Source of the DNA: an uncultured Ilumatobacter sp.
GTDB lineage: Bacteria; Actinomycetota; Acidimicrobiia; Acidimicrobiales; Ilumatobacteraceae
Direction of reading: 5' to 3'
Assembly: GCA_938049325.1 (NCBI GenBank)
Contig: CALICC010000006.1
Location: 1-7,669, forward strand
DNA length: 7,669 nt
Below the pieces are notes generated by a model. It searched no databases and had not been told where the DNA came from. It saw nothing but the letters and a program-made list of their open reading frames with translations. The position numbers and the translations under genes were made by a program. Shown in pieces: positions 1 through 5,943 of this stretch; position 1 is the first letter of the stretch; each line of letters starts with the position of its first letter.

Positions 1-94
1 GCTGATCATCTTCGAACACGACGTCGTCAGGCGGAGGGGGCGTTGCGCCTTCCGCCGGGTGGGGGACGTCGGCGAACAGTTGCTCATCGGTCAT
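1..94 (-). CDS. Unidentified protein, N-terminal 30 residues only (runs off the left edge)
   Basis: An open frame reads from an ATG at 94-92 leftwards off the window with no stop. The visible protein begins MTDEQLFADVPHPAEG and continues with a Pro-rich and then Asp/Glu-rich stretch (about residues 17-30), so it is acidic and probably disordered at the start. I do not recognise the family. GTG codons at 106-104 and 133-131 are alternative in-frame starts, and an in-frame TAA at 139-137 closes the frame upstream. The ribosome binding site is weak: only a GTGGG-like stretch precedes the ATG. Almost no functional information can be drawn from such a short piece. The main support is the clean frame with codon use like its neighbours. 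The 130 bp between this start and the next gene's stop at 225 show no gene. Confidence 0.5.
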   Translation of the reverse strand, partial: MTDEQLFADVPHPAEGATPPPPDDVVFEDDQ

Positions 95-224
95 GGCGCT
101 GCCCACTCTACGGACGGGGTGCCACAGCCTCACGGCTTACAAGACGAGCCATTGACCCACGCAACGGGTCGCGATCAACGCGCCACCGTCACAGAGCGCG
201 ATGTTCGGCGTAGTTGGCGGGAGC

Positions 225-572
225 TCAGCTGTGGACGGCGACGGGGAGATCCCGGTTCGCGTCGCGAGCGACGTCGGCCAGCCTGGGCAACACGCACGGA
301 CGGCCCGAGCAGGCATCCCAAGTTCGCAGGCCACCGGCCATCAACGGTTCATTCGACAGCCCGGCGATCTGCGCGGCCACCTGAAGCGCAGCAGCCAGCT
401 CATCTTGCGTGAAGGGCGTCCACATCTTGGGATCCTCGGCCTCCGCATCGGAGATCGGGTTGCCGTCATTGCAGTTCCAGCCGTTGTCGGCCTTATTGCG
501 GGTGCGAACGACACGCACACGACCACGAGGGTTGATGAGGATGTGTCCGGTTTCGATTTTCGCCACGTTCAT
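225..572 (-). CDS. Hypothetical protein, 115 aa
   Basis: Family not recognised. The chosen start is the ATG at 572-570, preceded by AAGAAAG about 4 bases upstream in an AT-rich stretch. The frame stays open further upstream, but the extension is Arg/Ala-rich and crosses the divergent intergenic region, so I reject it. The product has a beta-strand-like, basic N-terminus (residues 1-27, HILINPRGRVRVVRTRN), a Gly/Asn/Asp-rich turn region with one Cys (about 28-40), a Trp-containing helix-like segment (49-72, with an Ala-rich run after DEL) and a C-terminus with two Cys (87 and 92). There is no signal peptide, transmembrane segment or known catalytic motif. It is divergent from the flavin-binding gene at 686 and may share a promoter region with it. 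Base composition near its start is lower in GC than the neighbours. It could be a small accessory or acquired gene. Confidence 0.55.
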   Translation of the reverse strand: MNVAKIETGHILINPRGRVRVVRTRNKADNGWNCNDGNPISDAEAEDPKMWTPFTQDELAAALQVAAQIAGLSNEPLMAGGLRTWDACSGRPCVLPRLADVARDANRDLPVAVHS

Positions 573-685
573 AAATCTTTCTTGTTGCACTCCGACGTAT
601 GCATCGGCCGAAATTGGCCAGGGTTGAGCACTTGTCGCGGAATACTCCTCCGCAGCCCGCCCCGCGGCAGCGTTACGGTTCGGCC

Positions 686-1375
686 ATGGCACGACAAGAC
701 GGCCCCTCCCCTCGCACCACGCTGCGTCGTGGCGCATCGCGCGCGGTGTACGAAACCGATGCCGTCCGCAGCATTCTCGATGCCGGCGTCATCGCCCACG
801 TCGGCGTGATCACCGATGACGGGCCCATCGTCTTGCCGATGGCCTACGGAGTGCGCGGCGATGGTGAAGACGCCGAGGTCCTCATCCACGGAGCCGTCGC
901 CAACGCGATGATGCGCGCCGGTCGCGAGCTCGACGTCTGCGTCACCGTCACGATCGTCGACGGGCTCGTGCTCGCCCGGACGCCCTTCCACAACTCGATG
1001 AACTACCGCAGCGTCGTCGTGCGTGGTACCGCCCACGCCATTGATGCACCAGACGACAAGCTCACCGCGCTCCAGATCATCAACGACCACGTCGCTCCCA
1101 CCTGGGACACCGCTCGGCCGCCAAGTACCACTGACGTCAAGAAGACACTCGTCCTCGCCGTGCCGCTCGCTGAAGCATCGGCAAAGGTCCGCGCCGGCGA
1201 TCCGGTCGACGAAGACATCGACATGGACGGACCGCACTGGGCGGGCGTCGTCCCCCTGACGTCGACGTGGGGTGATGCCCAGCCGGCCGGAGACCTCCGC
1301 GGTGCCCCGTCCATACCTGCTGTTGTGACCGCACTCGCCGGCCGCGACGCACACCAGCAAACCCGCCCGGAATAG
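686..1375 (+). CDS. Pyridoxamine 5'-phosphate oxidase family (FMN-binding split-barrel) protein, 229 aa
   Basis: This looks like a member of the PF12900-type 'pyridoxamine 5'-phosphate oxidase-related' group: cytosolic flavin-nucleotide-binding split-barrel proteins whose individual substrates are mostly unknown. The related NimA-type nitroreductases are one characterised branch. The family pattern is visible along the whole chain: an RRG...YETDAVRSILDAG opening (residues 14-34), HVGVITDDGPIVLPMAYG (38-55), LIHGAVANAMMR (66-77), CVTVTIVDGLVLAR (85-98), then the very conserved FHNSMNYRSVVVRG (101-114). Near the end come SAKVRAGDP (165-173), W185 and VVPL (188-191). Length is normal for the group. 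The ATG at 686 is chosen because the family consensus begins soon after it. An in-frame extension back to 599 has atypical composition. No good Shine-Dalgarno precedes the ATG, so translation may be leaderless or weakly initiated. It is not the PdxH enzyme of vitamin B6 synthesis itself, as far as the pattern shows. Confidence 0.9.
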   Translation: MARQDGPSPRTTLRRGASRAVYETDAVRSILDAGVIAHVGVITDDGPIVLPMAYGVRGDGEDAEVLIHGAVANAMMRAGRELDVCVTVTIVDGLVLARTPFHNSMNYRSVVVRGTAHAIDAPDDKLTALQIINDHVAPTWDTARPPSTTDVKKTLVLAVPLAEASAKVRAGDPVDEDIDMDGPHWAGVVPLTSTWGDAQPAGDLRGAPSIPAVVTALAGRDAHQQTRPE

Positions 1376-1428
1376 CTCGGTGGTCTCACCGGTGAACGCA
1401 ACACCATCCGAATCTCGATGACCGTGGA

Positions 1429-1479
1429 CGAACGCATGAGAATTTTGCGGTGCTGGGACGCAAAATTCTCACGCGTTCG
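1429..1479. terminator. Long AT-cored inverted repeat; candidate bidirectional terminator or interspersed palindrome
   Basis: Two 21-base arms (1429-1449 and 1459-1479) pair with a single mismatch (A1436 against C1472) around a 9-base loop, GTGCTGGGA. The inner 13 bp, TGAGAATTTTGCG with CGCAAAATTCTCA, are perfect. The outer 7 bp, CGAACGC with GCGTTCG, are also perfect. It lies 53 bp after the stop of the flavin-binding gene and 50 bp before the end of the convergent methyltransferase, so a transcription terminator serving both directions is the simplest role. It has no T-tract after the stem on either strand. The AT-rich arm core stands out against the GC-rich surroundings, so a REP-like dispersed repeat or a protein-binding site remains possible. 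Confidence 0.6.
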
Positions 1480-1529
1480 AGCACACGATCAACACTCCTG
1501 ACACCACCCTCGGTTCTCAGCGGGTCGCG

Positions 1530-2162
1530 TCACGCCAGTTCGAGCACGGCGAAGTGATACTCCCACTGCTCGGGACCGACGTCCCACACGTCGAAGCGAC
1601 GACAGGTCCCCAACGACTCGAGAAGCGATCGATTCACGTCGGCCGCCCGCAAGCTGAACAGTCGGCGGTGCCCCGAGATCGCGGTGTCGCCGAAGATGTC
1701 GCCGAGCGGCCCACCCCACTGGCCAACGCCGATGAGCGCTCCGGGACGCAGCACGCGTCGAATCTCGGCGAGCGCAAGCGGCAGCTCGGCCTCGGGAACG
1801 TGCATCAGCGTGCTCATCGTCCACAACGCGTCGAACGAACGATCCGCAAACGGCAAGTCGAACAACGAGCCGGGGACGACCGCCACACCGGACCTCGCCG
1901 CCAAGCGAGCGTTACCCACGGCGAGATCCATGCCCACATACGCAAGGCCTGCCTCGACGAATGTTGCGGCGTCGGTTCCGGGGCCTGCTCCGACGTCGAG
2001 CACCCGGGCCGCACCCGGGCGCCGCATCGCTGCCACCGCATCGACGAACTCGGCACAGGTCGCGACTCTCCGGCCGACGGCTGCGCCACGCGTCTCCAGC
2101 GCAGCCTCGACCTCGTAGAAGTCGCGCATCTCGGCGCGCACGTCGATCTCGCCAGCAGTCAC
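1530..2162 (-). CDS. Class I SAM-dependent methyltransferase, 210 aa
   Basis: Small soluble Rossmann-fold methyltransferase of the Methyltransf_11/25 type; the methyl acceptor cannot be told from sequence. SAM-binding motif I is VLDVGAGPGT (residues 54-63). The acidic residue after beta-2 is D79 (VGMDLA), motif II-like is GSLFDLPFADRSFDALW (98-114), and the helix and strand that follow read MHVPEAELPLALAEIRRVLRPGALIGVG (split about 120-147), a typical post-motif block. The C-terminus has a GD/GHRRLFSL segment and ends in a hydrophobic strand, as expected for this fold. The start is GTG at 2162-2160 with only a weak GGA upstream. An ATG at codon 12 (MRDFYEVEAAL) is a credible alternative start. 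It lies 93 bp downstream of the ABC-F gene on the same strand, so it may be a distal operon member or have its own promoter. It is convergent with the flavin-binding gene. Confidence 0.88.
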   Translation of the reverse strand: MTAGEIDVRAEMRDFYEVEAALETRGAAVGRRVATCAEFVDAVAAMRRPGAARVLDVGAGPGTDAATFVEAGLAYVGMDLAVGNARLAARSGVAVVPGSLFDLPFADRSFDALWTMSTLMHVPEAELPLALAEIRRVLRPGALIGVGQWGGPLGDIFGDTAISGHRRLFSLRAADVNRSLLESLGTCRRFDVWDVGPEQWEYHFAVLELA

Positions 2163-2228
2163 GATCCAACGCCCGGGAACACAACGCCAGACAGCACGCC
2201 TCGGCCCATTGCCAGAAACTAGCGCTCT

Positions 2229-2253
2229 GCTCGACTTGTTCGAGCCCGGGCTC
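2229..2253 (-). terminator. Weak stem-loop just after the ABC-F stop codon
   Basis: Directly downstream of the ABC-F stop (2258-2256) there is a 12-bp perfect palindrome, GAGCCCGGGCTC (2242-2253), overlapping a 6-bp stem-loop, GCTCGA-CTTGT-TCGAGC (2229-2245). Either could fold in the RNA, but not both at once. There is no T-tract. It could slow or stop transcription between the ABC-F gene and the downstream methyltransferase, but the signal is weak and GC-rich DNA produces such palindromes by chance. Confidence 0.25.
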
Positions 2254-2255
2254 CG

Positions 2256-4100
2256 TCAACCTTCTGCGAGTTCGGCGAGCTCGATCCATTCGGCCTCGAG
2301 CTGGTCGAGCACCCCCTGCGCTTCGGTGAGCGCCTCACCGCGAGCGGCGAGGAGTTCGTGATCGGTCGTCGACGCCAACTCGGCGCTGATGGTGTCGACC
2401 TTCTTCTGCGCCTTCACCATGGCCTGCTCGGTGTCACGAAGTTTGCGTCCGATCGTCGACGGGCTCGGACCCGTGCGCGCCGCCTTGGGTTTGCCGCTCG
2501 GTTTCGCGCCCGCCGACGCCGCGGACTTCGCCGGCTTGCTCGACGCAGGTGCACCCGACTTCGATCCCGACGTCGCGCTGGCATCAGCGCGCTCAGCGAG
2601 CCATCCGGTGACCCCGCCCGGCACGCGACGCATCGAGCCGCCGGGCTCGATCGCCAACACGTGATCAGCAACACGGTCCAAGAAGGCACGATCGTGACTC
2701 GCGAGGATGAGCGCGCCGGGCCAGTCGTCGAGGAACTCCTCGAGCGAGCGCAAGGTGTCGAGGTCGAGGTCGTTGGTCGGCTCGTCGAGAATCAGCAGGT
2801 TGGGTTGGCGGGCCAGCACCATCACCAGTTGAAGACGTCGCTTCTCGCCACCCGACAGCATTTTCACCGGCGCGTACTGAGCTGTTGCGTCGAACCAAAA
2901 CTTCTCGAGCAGCTTCTTGTCTTCGTGATCGGGCTCACGCAACGGACCGGCCACGAGTTTGCGGACCGTGATCTCAGGATCGAGAGTCGTCGAGTGTTGG
3001 TCGGCGTACCCGACCACGACGGTGCTTCCCGTCGTGATGGTCCCGAGCGCCGGTTCGCGCCGACCGCTGATGATGTCGAGCAGCGTGGTCTTACCGGATC
3101 CGTTCGGGCCGACGATCGCGAGGCGGGCGCCCGGTTCGATCACCAGGTCGACGCCGTGGAAGACGGTGGTCGGTTCACCGCCGTCGGGGTCGTCGAAACG
3201 CTGACCCACATCGACGAGTTCGACCACCTGGTTGCCGAGTCGAGTCGTGCCGGCACCCAGTTCCAAACCACTCCCCCGCACACCGAGGTCACGCGGGCCG
3301 CCCGAGACGATTTCGCCTGCCGTGCGCAGACGCGCCTTGGGCTTCGAGGTGCGCGCCGGAGCACCGCGGCGCAGCCATGCCAGCTCCTTGCGCGCCAGGA
3401 TCTTGCGCGTCGACTCCTCTTGTTCTTCGCGTTCGATTCGTTCGGCTCGCGCATCCAGATAGGTGGCGTACGCACTCGACCCCGCCGCCGCCTGATGAAT
3501 GAACGAGCGACCGTGGTCGAGCTCGACGATCTTGCTCGGCCCGACCTTGGTCGTGAGTCGGTCGAGTGCGTGGCGGTCGTGCGTGACCAGCACCAGCGCT
3601 GCCGACATCGACACGAGTCGCGCTTCGAGCCATTCGATCGCCTCGAGGTCGAGGTGGTTGGTCGGCTCATCGAGCACGATCATGTCGTGGCCGTTCTCAG
3701 CGTCGCCATCGCTGTTCTCGGCGAGCATCTTGGCCAGCGCCACGCGCTTGGCCTGGCCGCCCGACAGCTCGTTGGTGCGTCGGTCGAACAGGGGTTGCAC
3801 CCCAAGTGACGTGGCAACCGCGGCCACTTCCCAACCGTCGCCGAGATATTCAGCAACCGTGCCCGGCGGCAGTACCGGGTCTTGCTCGAGCATGGTGATC
3901 CGAGCACCGCGACCGAAGCGCACGTTGCCCGAATCGGGCGACAGCGCGCCAGTCAGAATGCGCAGGAGCGTGGTCTTGCCTGACCCGTTGACGCCAACCA
4001 CGGCAACACGGTCGCCACGCGAGATCGTGACCGACAGATCGTCGAACAGCACCTTGTCTGGTTGTGCGAGTCCGACACCCGCCACGTCCACACAAATCAC
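2256..4100 (-). CDS. ABC-F family twin-ATPase, Uup-like, about 614 aa
   Basis: Cytosolic ABC-F protein: two ATP-binding cassettes on one chain and no membrane segments. The family acts on ribosomes or, for Uup, in ribosome and recombination-related functions, not in transport. Numbered from GTG 4100: cassette 1 has Walker A GVNGSGKT (36-43), signature LSGGQ (112-116), Walker B IVLDEPTNHLD (141-151) and switch His174. Cassette 2 has Walker A GPNGSGKT (331-338), LSGGE (415-419), LILDEPTNDLD (436-446) and switch His469. The linker (about 200-290) is charged and carries an ARTSKPKARLRTAGE stretch like the Uup interdomain arm. An Ala/Lys/Ser/Pro-rich tether (about 503-546) leads to a helical, coiled-coil-like end (about 548-613), as in Uup. 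GTG codons at 4100, 4091 and 4085 are all possible starts. GAGG lies 2 bases before the first and 11 before the second. The open frame continues to 4604, but that part overlaps crcB and is a shadow. Confidence 0.93.
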   Translation of the reverse strand: MICVDVAGVGLAQPDKVLFDDLSVTISRGDRVAVVGVNGSGKTTLLRILTGALSPDSGNVRFGRGARITMLEQDPVLPPGTVAEYLGDGWEVAAVATSLGVQPLFDRRTNELSGGQAKRVALAKMLAENSDGDAENGHDMIVLDEPTNHLDLEAIEWLEARLVSMSAALVLVTHDRHALDRLTTKVGPSKIVELDHGRSFIHQAAAGSSAYATYLDARAERIEREEQEESTRKILARKELAWLRRGAPARTSKPKARLRTAGEIVSGGPRDLGVRGSGLELGAGTTRLGNQVVELVDVGQRFDDPDGGEPTTVFHGVDLVIEPGARLAIVGPNGSGKTTLLDIISGRREPALGTITTGSTVVVGYADQHSTTLDPEITVRKLVAGPLREPDHEDKKLLEKFWFDATAQYAPVKMLSGGEKRRLQLVMVLARQPNLLILDEPTNDLDLDTLRSLEEFLDDWPGALILASHDRAFLDRVADHVLAIEPGGSMRRVPGGVTGWLAERADASATSGSKSGAPASSKPAKSAASAGAKPSGKPKAARTGPSPSTIGRKLRDTEQAMVKAQKKVDTISAELASTTDHELLAARGEALTEAQGVLDQLEAEWIELAELAEG

Positions 4101-4157
4101 GACCTCAACGCTACGGCCCTGCGCCGGTTTGAGTCGCGTGTCTGACAGAGTGACGCC

Positions 4158-4544
4158 GTGGCCAACCAGTCCGAACCCGTCACCGTCGGTGCCGTCGCCA
4201 TCGGCGGGTTGATCGGCGCCGCGCTGAGGTGGATCGTCGGAACGCAGCTCGACCTCGGCGACGCCGCTGCGTTTCCGTGGCACACCCTTGCGGTCAACGT
4301 CGTCGGATGCCTCGCCATCGGCGCAGCGAGCGCACGATTGGACCCCGATGGGCTCGCGTGGGCGTTCGGATCGACCGGCGTGCTCGGCGGGTTCACCACC
4401 ATGTCGGCGTTTGCCGTCGAACTGAACGACCTCGCCGACGCCGACCGAACCGGGGTGCTCGTGACGTATCTGGTCGCCACCGTGGCCGCCGGAGTCGGCG
4501 CCGTCGTGATCGGTGAACGAGTTGCCCGGAGGCGATCCTCGTGA
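4158..4544 (+). CDS. crcB: Fluoride channel subunit CrcB/Fluc, first of a pair (128 aa)
   Basis: Small four-helix inner-membrane protein of the Fluc/CrcB family, which exports fluoride passively and protects enzymes such as enolase and pyrophosphatase. Predicted helices lie at about 8-28, 42-59, 66-88 and 99-119. Family marks are GGLIGAALRW (16-25), pore Asn47 in VNVVG, and the TM3 break GGFTTMSAF (77-85). The first position of the usual Phe pair is Met82; the second, Phe85, is kept. Arginines are concentrated on the N-terminus/loop-2/C-terminus side (R60, R121, R124-126, against R24 and R97 on the other), which predicts both ends in the cytoplasm. The start is GTG 4158 with AGAG 7 bases upstream. 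It is divergent from the ABC-F gene with a 57-bp gap. The last bases overlap the second crcB, so the two are translationally coupled. No fluoride riboswitch is evident in the short leader. Confidence 0.93.
   Translation: MANQSEPVTVGAVAIGGLIGAALRWIVGTQLDLGDAAAFPWHTLAVNVVGCLAIGAASARLDPDGLAWAFGSTGVLGGFTTMSAFAVELNDLADADRTGVLVTYLVATVAAGVGAVVIGERVARRRSS
4528..4532 (+). promoter_or_regulatory. Strong Shine-Dalgarno for the second crcB
   Basis: GGAGG sits 8 bases before the GTG at 4541, inside the end of the first crcB. It is the best ribosome binding site in the window and settles the start of the second subunit, which overlaps the first gene's TGA as GTGA (4541-4544). Confidence 0.8.
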
Positions 4545-4855
4545 CGCCGGTGCTGTTCGCCGTTGCGGCCGCGGCCGGTGCAGTGGGCCGATACGCCGTC
4601 GCACGATGGTTCTGCACGTGGCACTCGCTGCTCGGGGTCAACACCGCTGGCGCAGCGGTGCTCGGTTGGATCCTCACGCGCGACGTGAGCGAGGCAACGA
4701 TGACGATCGTTGGCGTCGGGCTGTGCGGCTCACTGACGACGTTCTCATCGTTCGCGCTCGAAGTTCACCGCCTCGGCGTGCGCTGGGGAATCGGATACGG
4801 CGCGCTCACGATCGTGTCGGTGACCGCCGCAGCCAGCATCGCCGGCACCTTGTAG
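4541..4855 (+). CDS. crcB: Fluoride channel subunit CrcB/Fluc, second of a pair (104 aa)
   Basis: Second, shorter Fluc subunit with four predicted helices (about 2-22, 30-46, 53-74, 83-103) and almost no tails. Family marks are AGAVGRYAVARW (12-23), pore Asn34 in GVNTAG, and the TM3 break GSLTTFSSF (63-71) with both pore phenylalanines, F68 and F71. Its arginines lie mainly in loops 1 and 3 (R17, R22, R77, R81) with only R47 on the other face. This is the reverse of its partner and predicts outside termini. Known paired CrcB proteins assemble as antiparallel heterodimers, and the coupled GTGA overlap with the upstream crcB fits equal production of the two. The GTG start is supported by GGAGG at the right distance. 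The next gene begins 11 bp after the stop, continuing the operon. Confidence 0.92.
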   Translation: MTPVLFAVAAAAGAVGRYAVARWFCTWHSLLGVNTAGAAVLGWILTRDVSEATMTIVGVGLCGSLTTFSSFALEVHRLGVRWGIGYGALTIVSVTAAASIAGTL

Positions 4856-4866
4856 CGTTCGCAGCC

Positions 4867-5931
4867 ATGCTCACGAGCTCCGATGGCGACCTGGTGCGCG
4901 CCGTCAACAGCCAATCGTTGGCTCGGTGGGCAACCGACGTACTCGACGACACCTCGCGCGGCGAAGACGACCGCGCCCTGGCCGCAGCCGCGATCGCGAC
5001 CTGCACACGAATCGGCCAGCAAGTTCGCGACGAGACCAACGATCTCCTCGCCACGCTTGGTGCACAGGGCCACGACGTCGTGGCCACACACGTCGAGACG
5101 CAACAACGTCACGTGGCCAACCTCACGGTGGACTCAGTCGAAGCTGCTGACGCCGTCGCCGATGCGATGACCGAGCTCGGGTTCGTGCGCTGGGAGGACT
5201 GGACGGGCGGCGCTGCGATCTCGTTCCGCCGAGTCGGGCATGAACTCACGCTGGCCCGAACCCGCGAGCACACCTTCGTCGTACGGGTTCGGTGGCGAGA
5301 ACCGCTCACGCGCGGTCGCGTCGCGCGCATCGTGACACCGACGACGGGCGACTGGTCGATGATCGATCTCCCTCGCCCGTTGTGGTGGGCCTACTCGCTC
5401 GTGCGACCGGTGCGCCTCGTCGCCGAGCGCATCGGCCGTCGCGACCCGCACGAGGCGGGGCTCGGCCCCTTTCTCTCGACACCCGAACCACTGGTCGCCC
5501 CACTTCTCGAACTGGTCGGGCTCGAGAAATCCGACGTGTTGGTCGACATCGGATGTGGCGATGGACGGCTGTCGATCGAGGCCGCGACGTCCACCGGTTG
5601 CCGGAGTCGAGGTGTCGAACTCGACGGTGCGCTCGTCCACGCGGCGCGGCTCGCTGCCGACTCCTCGGATGTCAGCAACCTCGTCACGATCGAGCACGGC
5701 GACGCACGCAGCATCGACGTGTCGGACGTGACCGTCGCGTTCATGTTTCTCCCGATGGACGTGATCGCCGCGCTCGTTCCCGAGACGCTCCACGCCCTCC
5801 CGCGCGGCGCTCGGTTGATCGTGCACGAACAGACGTCACTCCCGTCGTCGATGGCTCCACGGCCGAACGAGTCGTCGGCGATCATCACCGAGGACGCCGT
5901 CACCGTGGCCCACACGTGGGTCGCTGACTGA
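4867..5931 (+). CDS. Two-part protein: uncharacterised N-terminal domain plus FAM173/ATPSCKMT-like class I methyltransferase, 354 aa
   Basis: The C-terminal half (about 200-354) is a SAM-dependent methyltransferase: FLSTPEPLVAPLLELVGL (202-219), motif I VLVDIGCGDGR (224-234), acidic GVELD (249-253), HGDARS (277-282) and motif IV-like VAFMFLP (290-296), then a LPRGARLIVH strand (311-320). The S/T-x-P lead-in, DIGCGDGR and the hydrophobic FMFLP in place of NPPY resemble the FAM173/ATPSCKMT protein-lysine methyltransferases. That resemblance is from memory and is an inference; the target is unknown. The N-terminal part (1-165) is predicted mixed alpha/beta with an acidic helix (about 28-65) and strands near 115-145; I do not recognise it. 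Residues 169-190 (Trp-rich, then basic) could be a membrane-surface helix. The ATG at 4867 lies 11 bp after the second crcB stop, so it is probably co-transcribed. The frame is open back to 4513, but that stretch overlaps crcB. Confidence 0.85.
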   Translation: MLTSSDGDLVRAVNSQSLARWATDVLDDTSRGEDDRALAAAAIATCTRIGQQVRDETNDLLATLGAQGHDVVATHVETQQRHVANLTVDSVEAADAVADAMTELGFVRWEDWTGGAAISFRRVGHELTLARTREHTFVVRVRWREPLTRGRVARIVTPTTGDWSMIDLPRPLWWAYSLVRPVRLVAERIGRRDPHEAGLGPFLSTPEPLVAPLLELVGLEKSDVLVDIGCGDGRLSIEAATSTGCRSRGVELDGALVHAARLAADSSDVSNLVTIEHGDARSIDVSDVTVAFMFLPMDVIAALVPETLHALPRGARLIVHEQTSLPSSMAPRPNESSAIITEDAVTVAHTWVAD

Positions 5932-5943
5932 CGCTGGTCAGTC
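5926..5943. terminator. Hairpin containing both convergent stop codons
   Basis: GACTGAC (5926-5932) and GTCAGTC (5937-5943) form a perfect 7-bp stem with a GCTG tetraloop. The plus-strand gene's TGA (5929-5931) is in the left arm and the minus-strand gene's TGA (read from TCA at 5938-5940) is in the right arm. With only 6 bp between the two genes this is the only place for a shared bidirectional terminator. The stem is short and has no T-tract, so termination is plausible but unproven. Confidence 0.4.

Noticed and set aside
599..685. 29-residue N-terminal extension of the flavin-binding protein
   Set aside because: It crosses the divergent promoter region and has no family similarity. The conserved family start pattern begins after the ATG at 686.
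201..809. 202-residue plus-strand open frame
   Set aside because: It overlaps the minus-strand orphan gene, the divergent region and the start of the flavin-binding gene, and its composition is low in structure.
569..1360. 263-residue minus-strand open frame
   Set aside because: Antisense shadow of the flavin-binding gene; Asp/Gly/Val-rich without recognisable motifs.
1386..1395. Perfect 10-bp palindrome TCACCGGTGA after the flavin-binding gene stop
   Set aside because: Too short and GC-rich to distinguish from chance, and it has no partner site or promoter nearby.
2358..3809. 483-residue plus-strand open frame
   Set aside because: Arg-rich shadow opposite the ABC-F gene, whose motifs on the other strand are unmistakable.
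4101..4157. Possible fluoride riboswitch ahead of crcB
   Set aside because: The leader is only 57 bases and I do not find the conserved GGNGAUGG-type start or the pseudoknot layout of the crcB motif RNA.
4101..4604. N-terminal extension of the ABC-F open frame to 782 residues
   Set aside because: The extension runs antisense across the well-supported crcB genes, is Arg/Gly/Asp/Pro-rich and lacks domain character. ABC-F proteins begin shortly before the first cassette.
4513..4866. N-terminal extension of the methyltransferase frame
   Set aside because: It overlaps both crcB genes in another frame and has shadow-like Arg-rich composition. The ATG at 4867 follows the crcB2 stop naturally.
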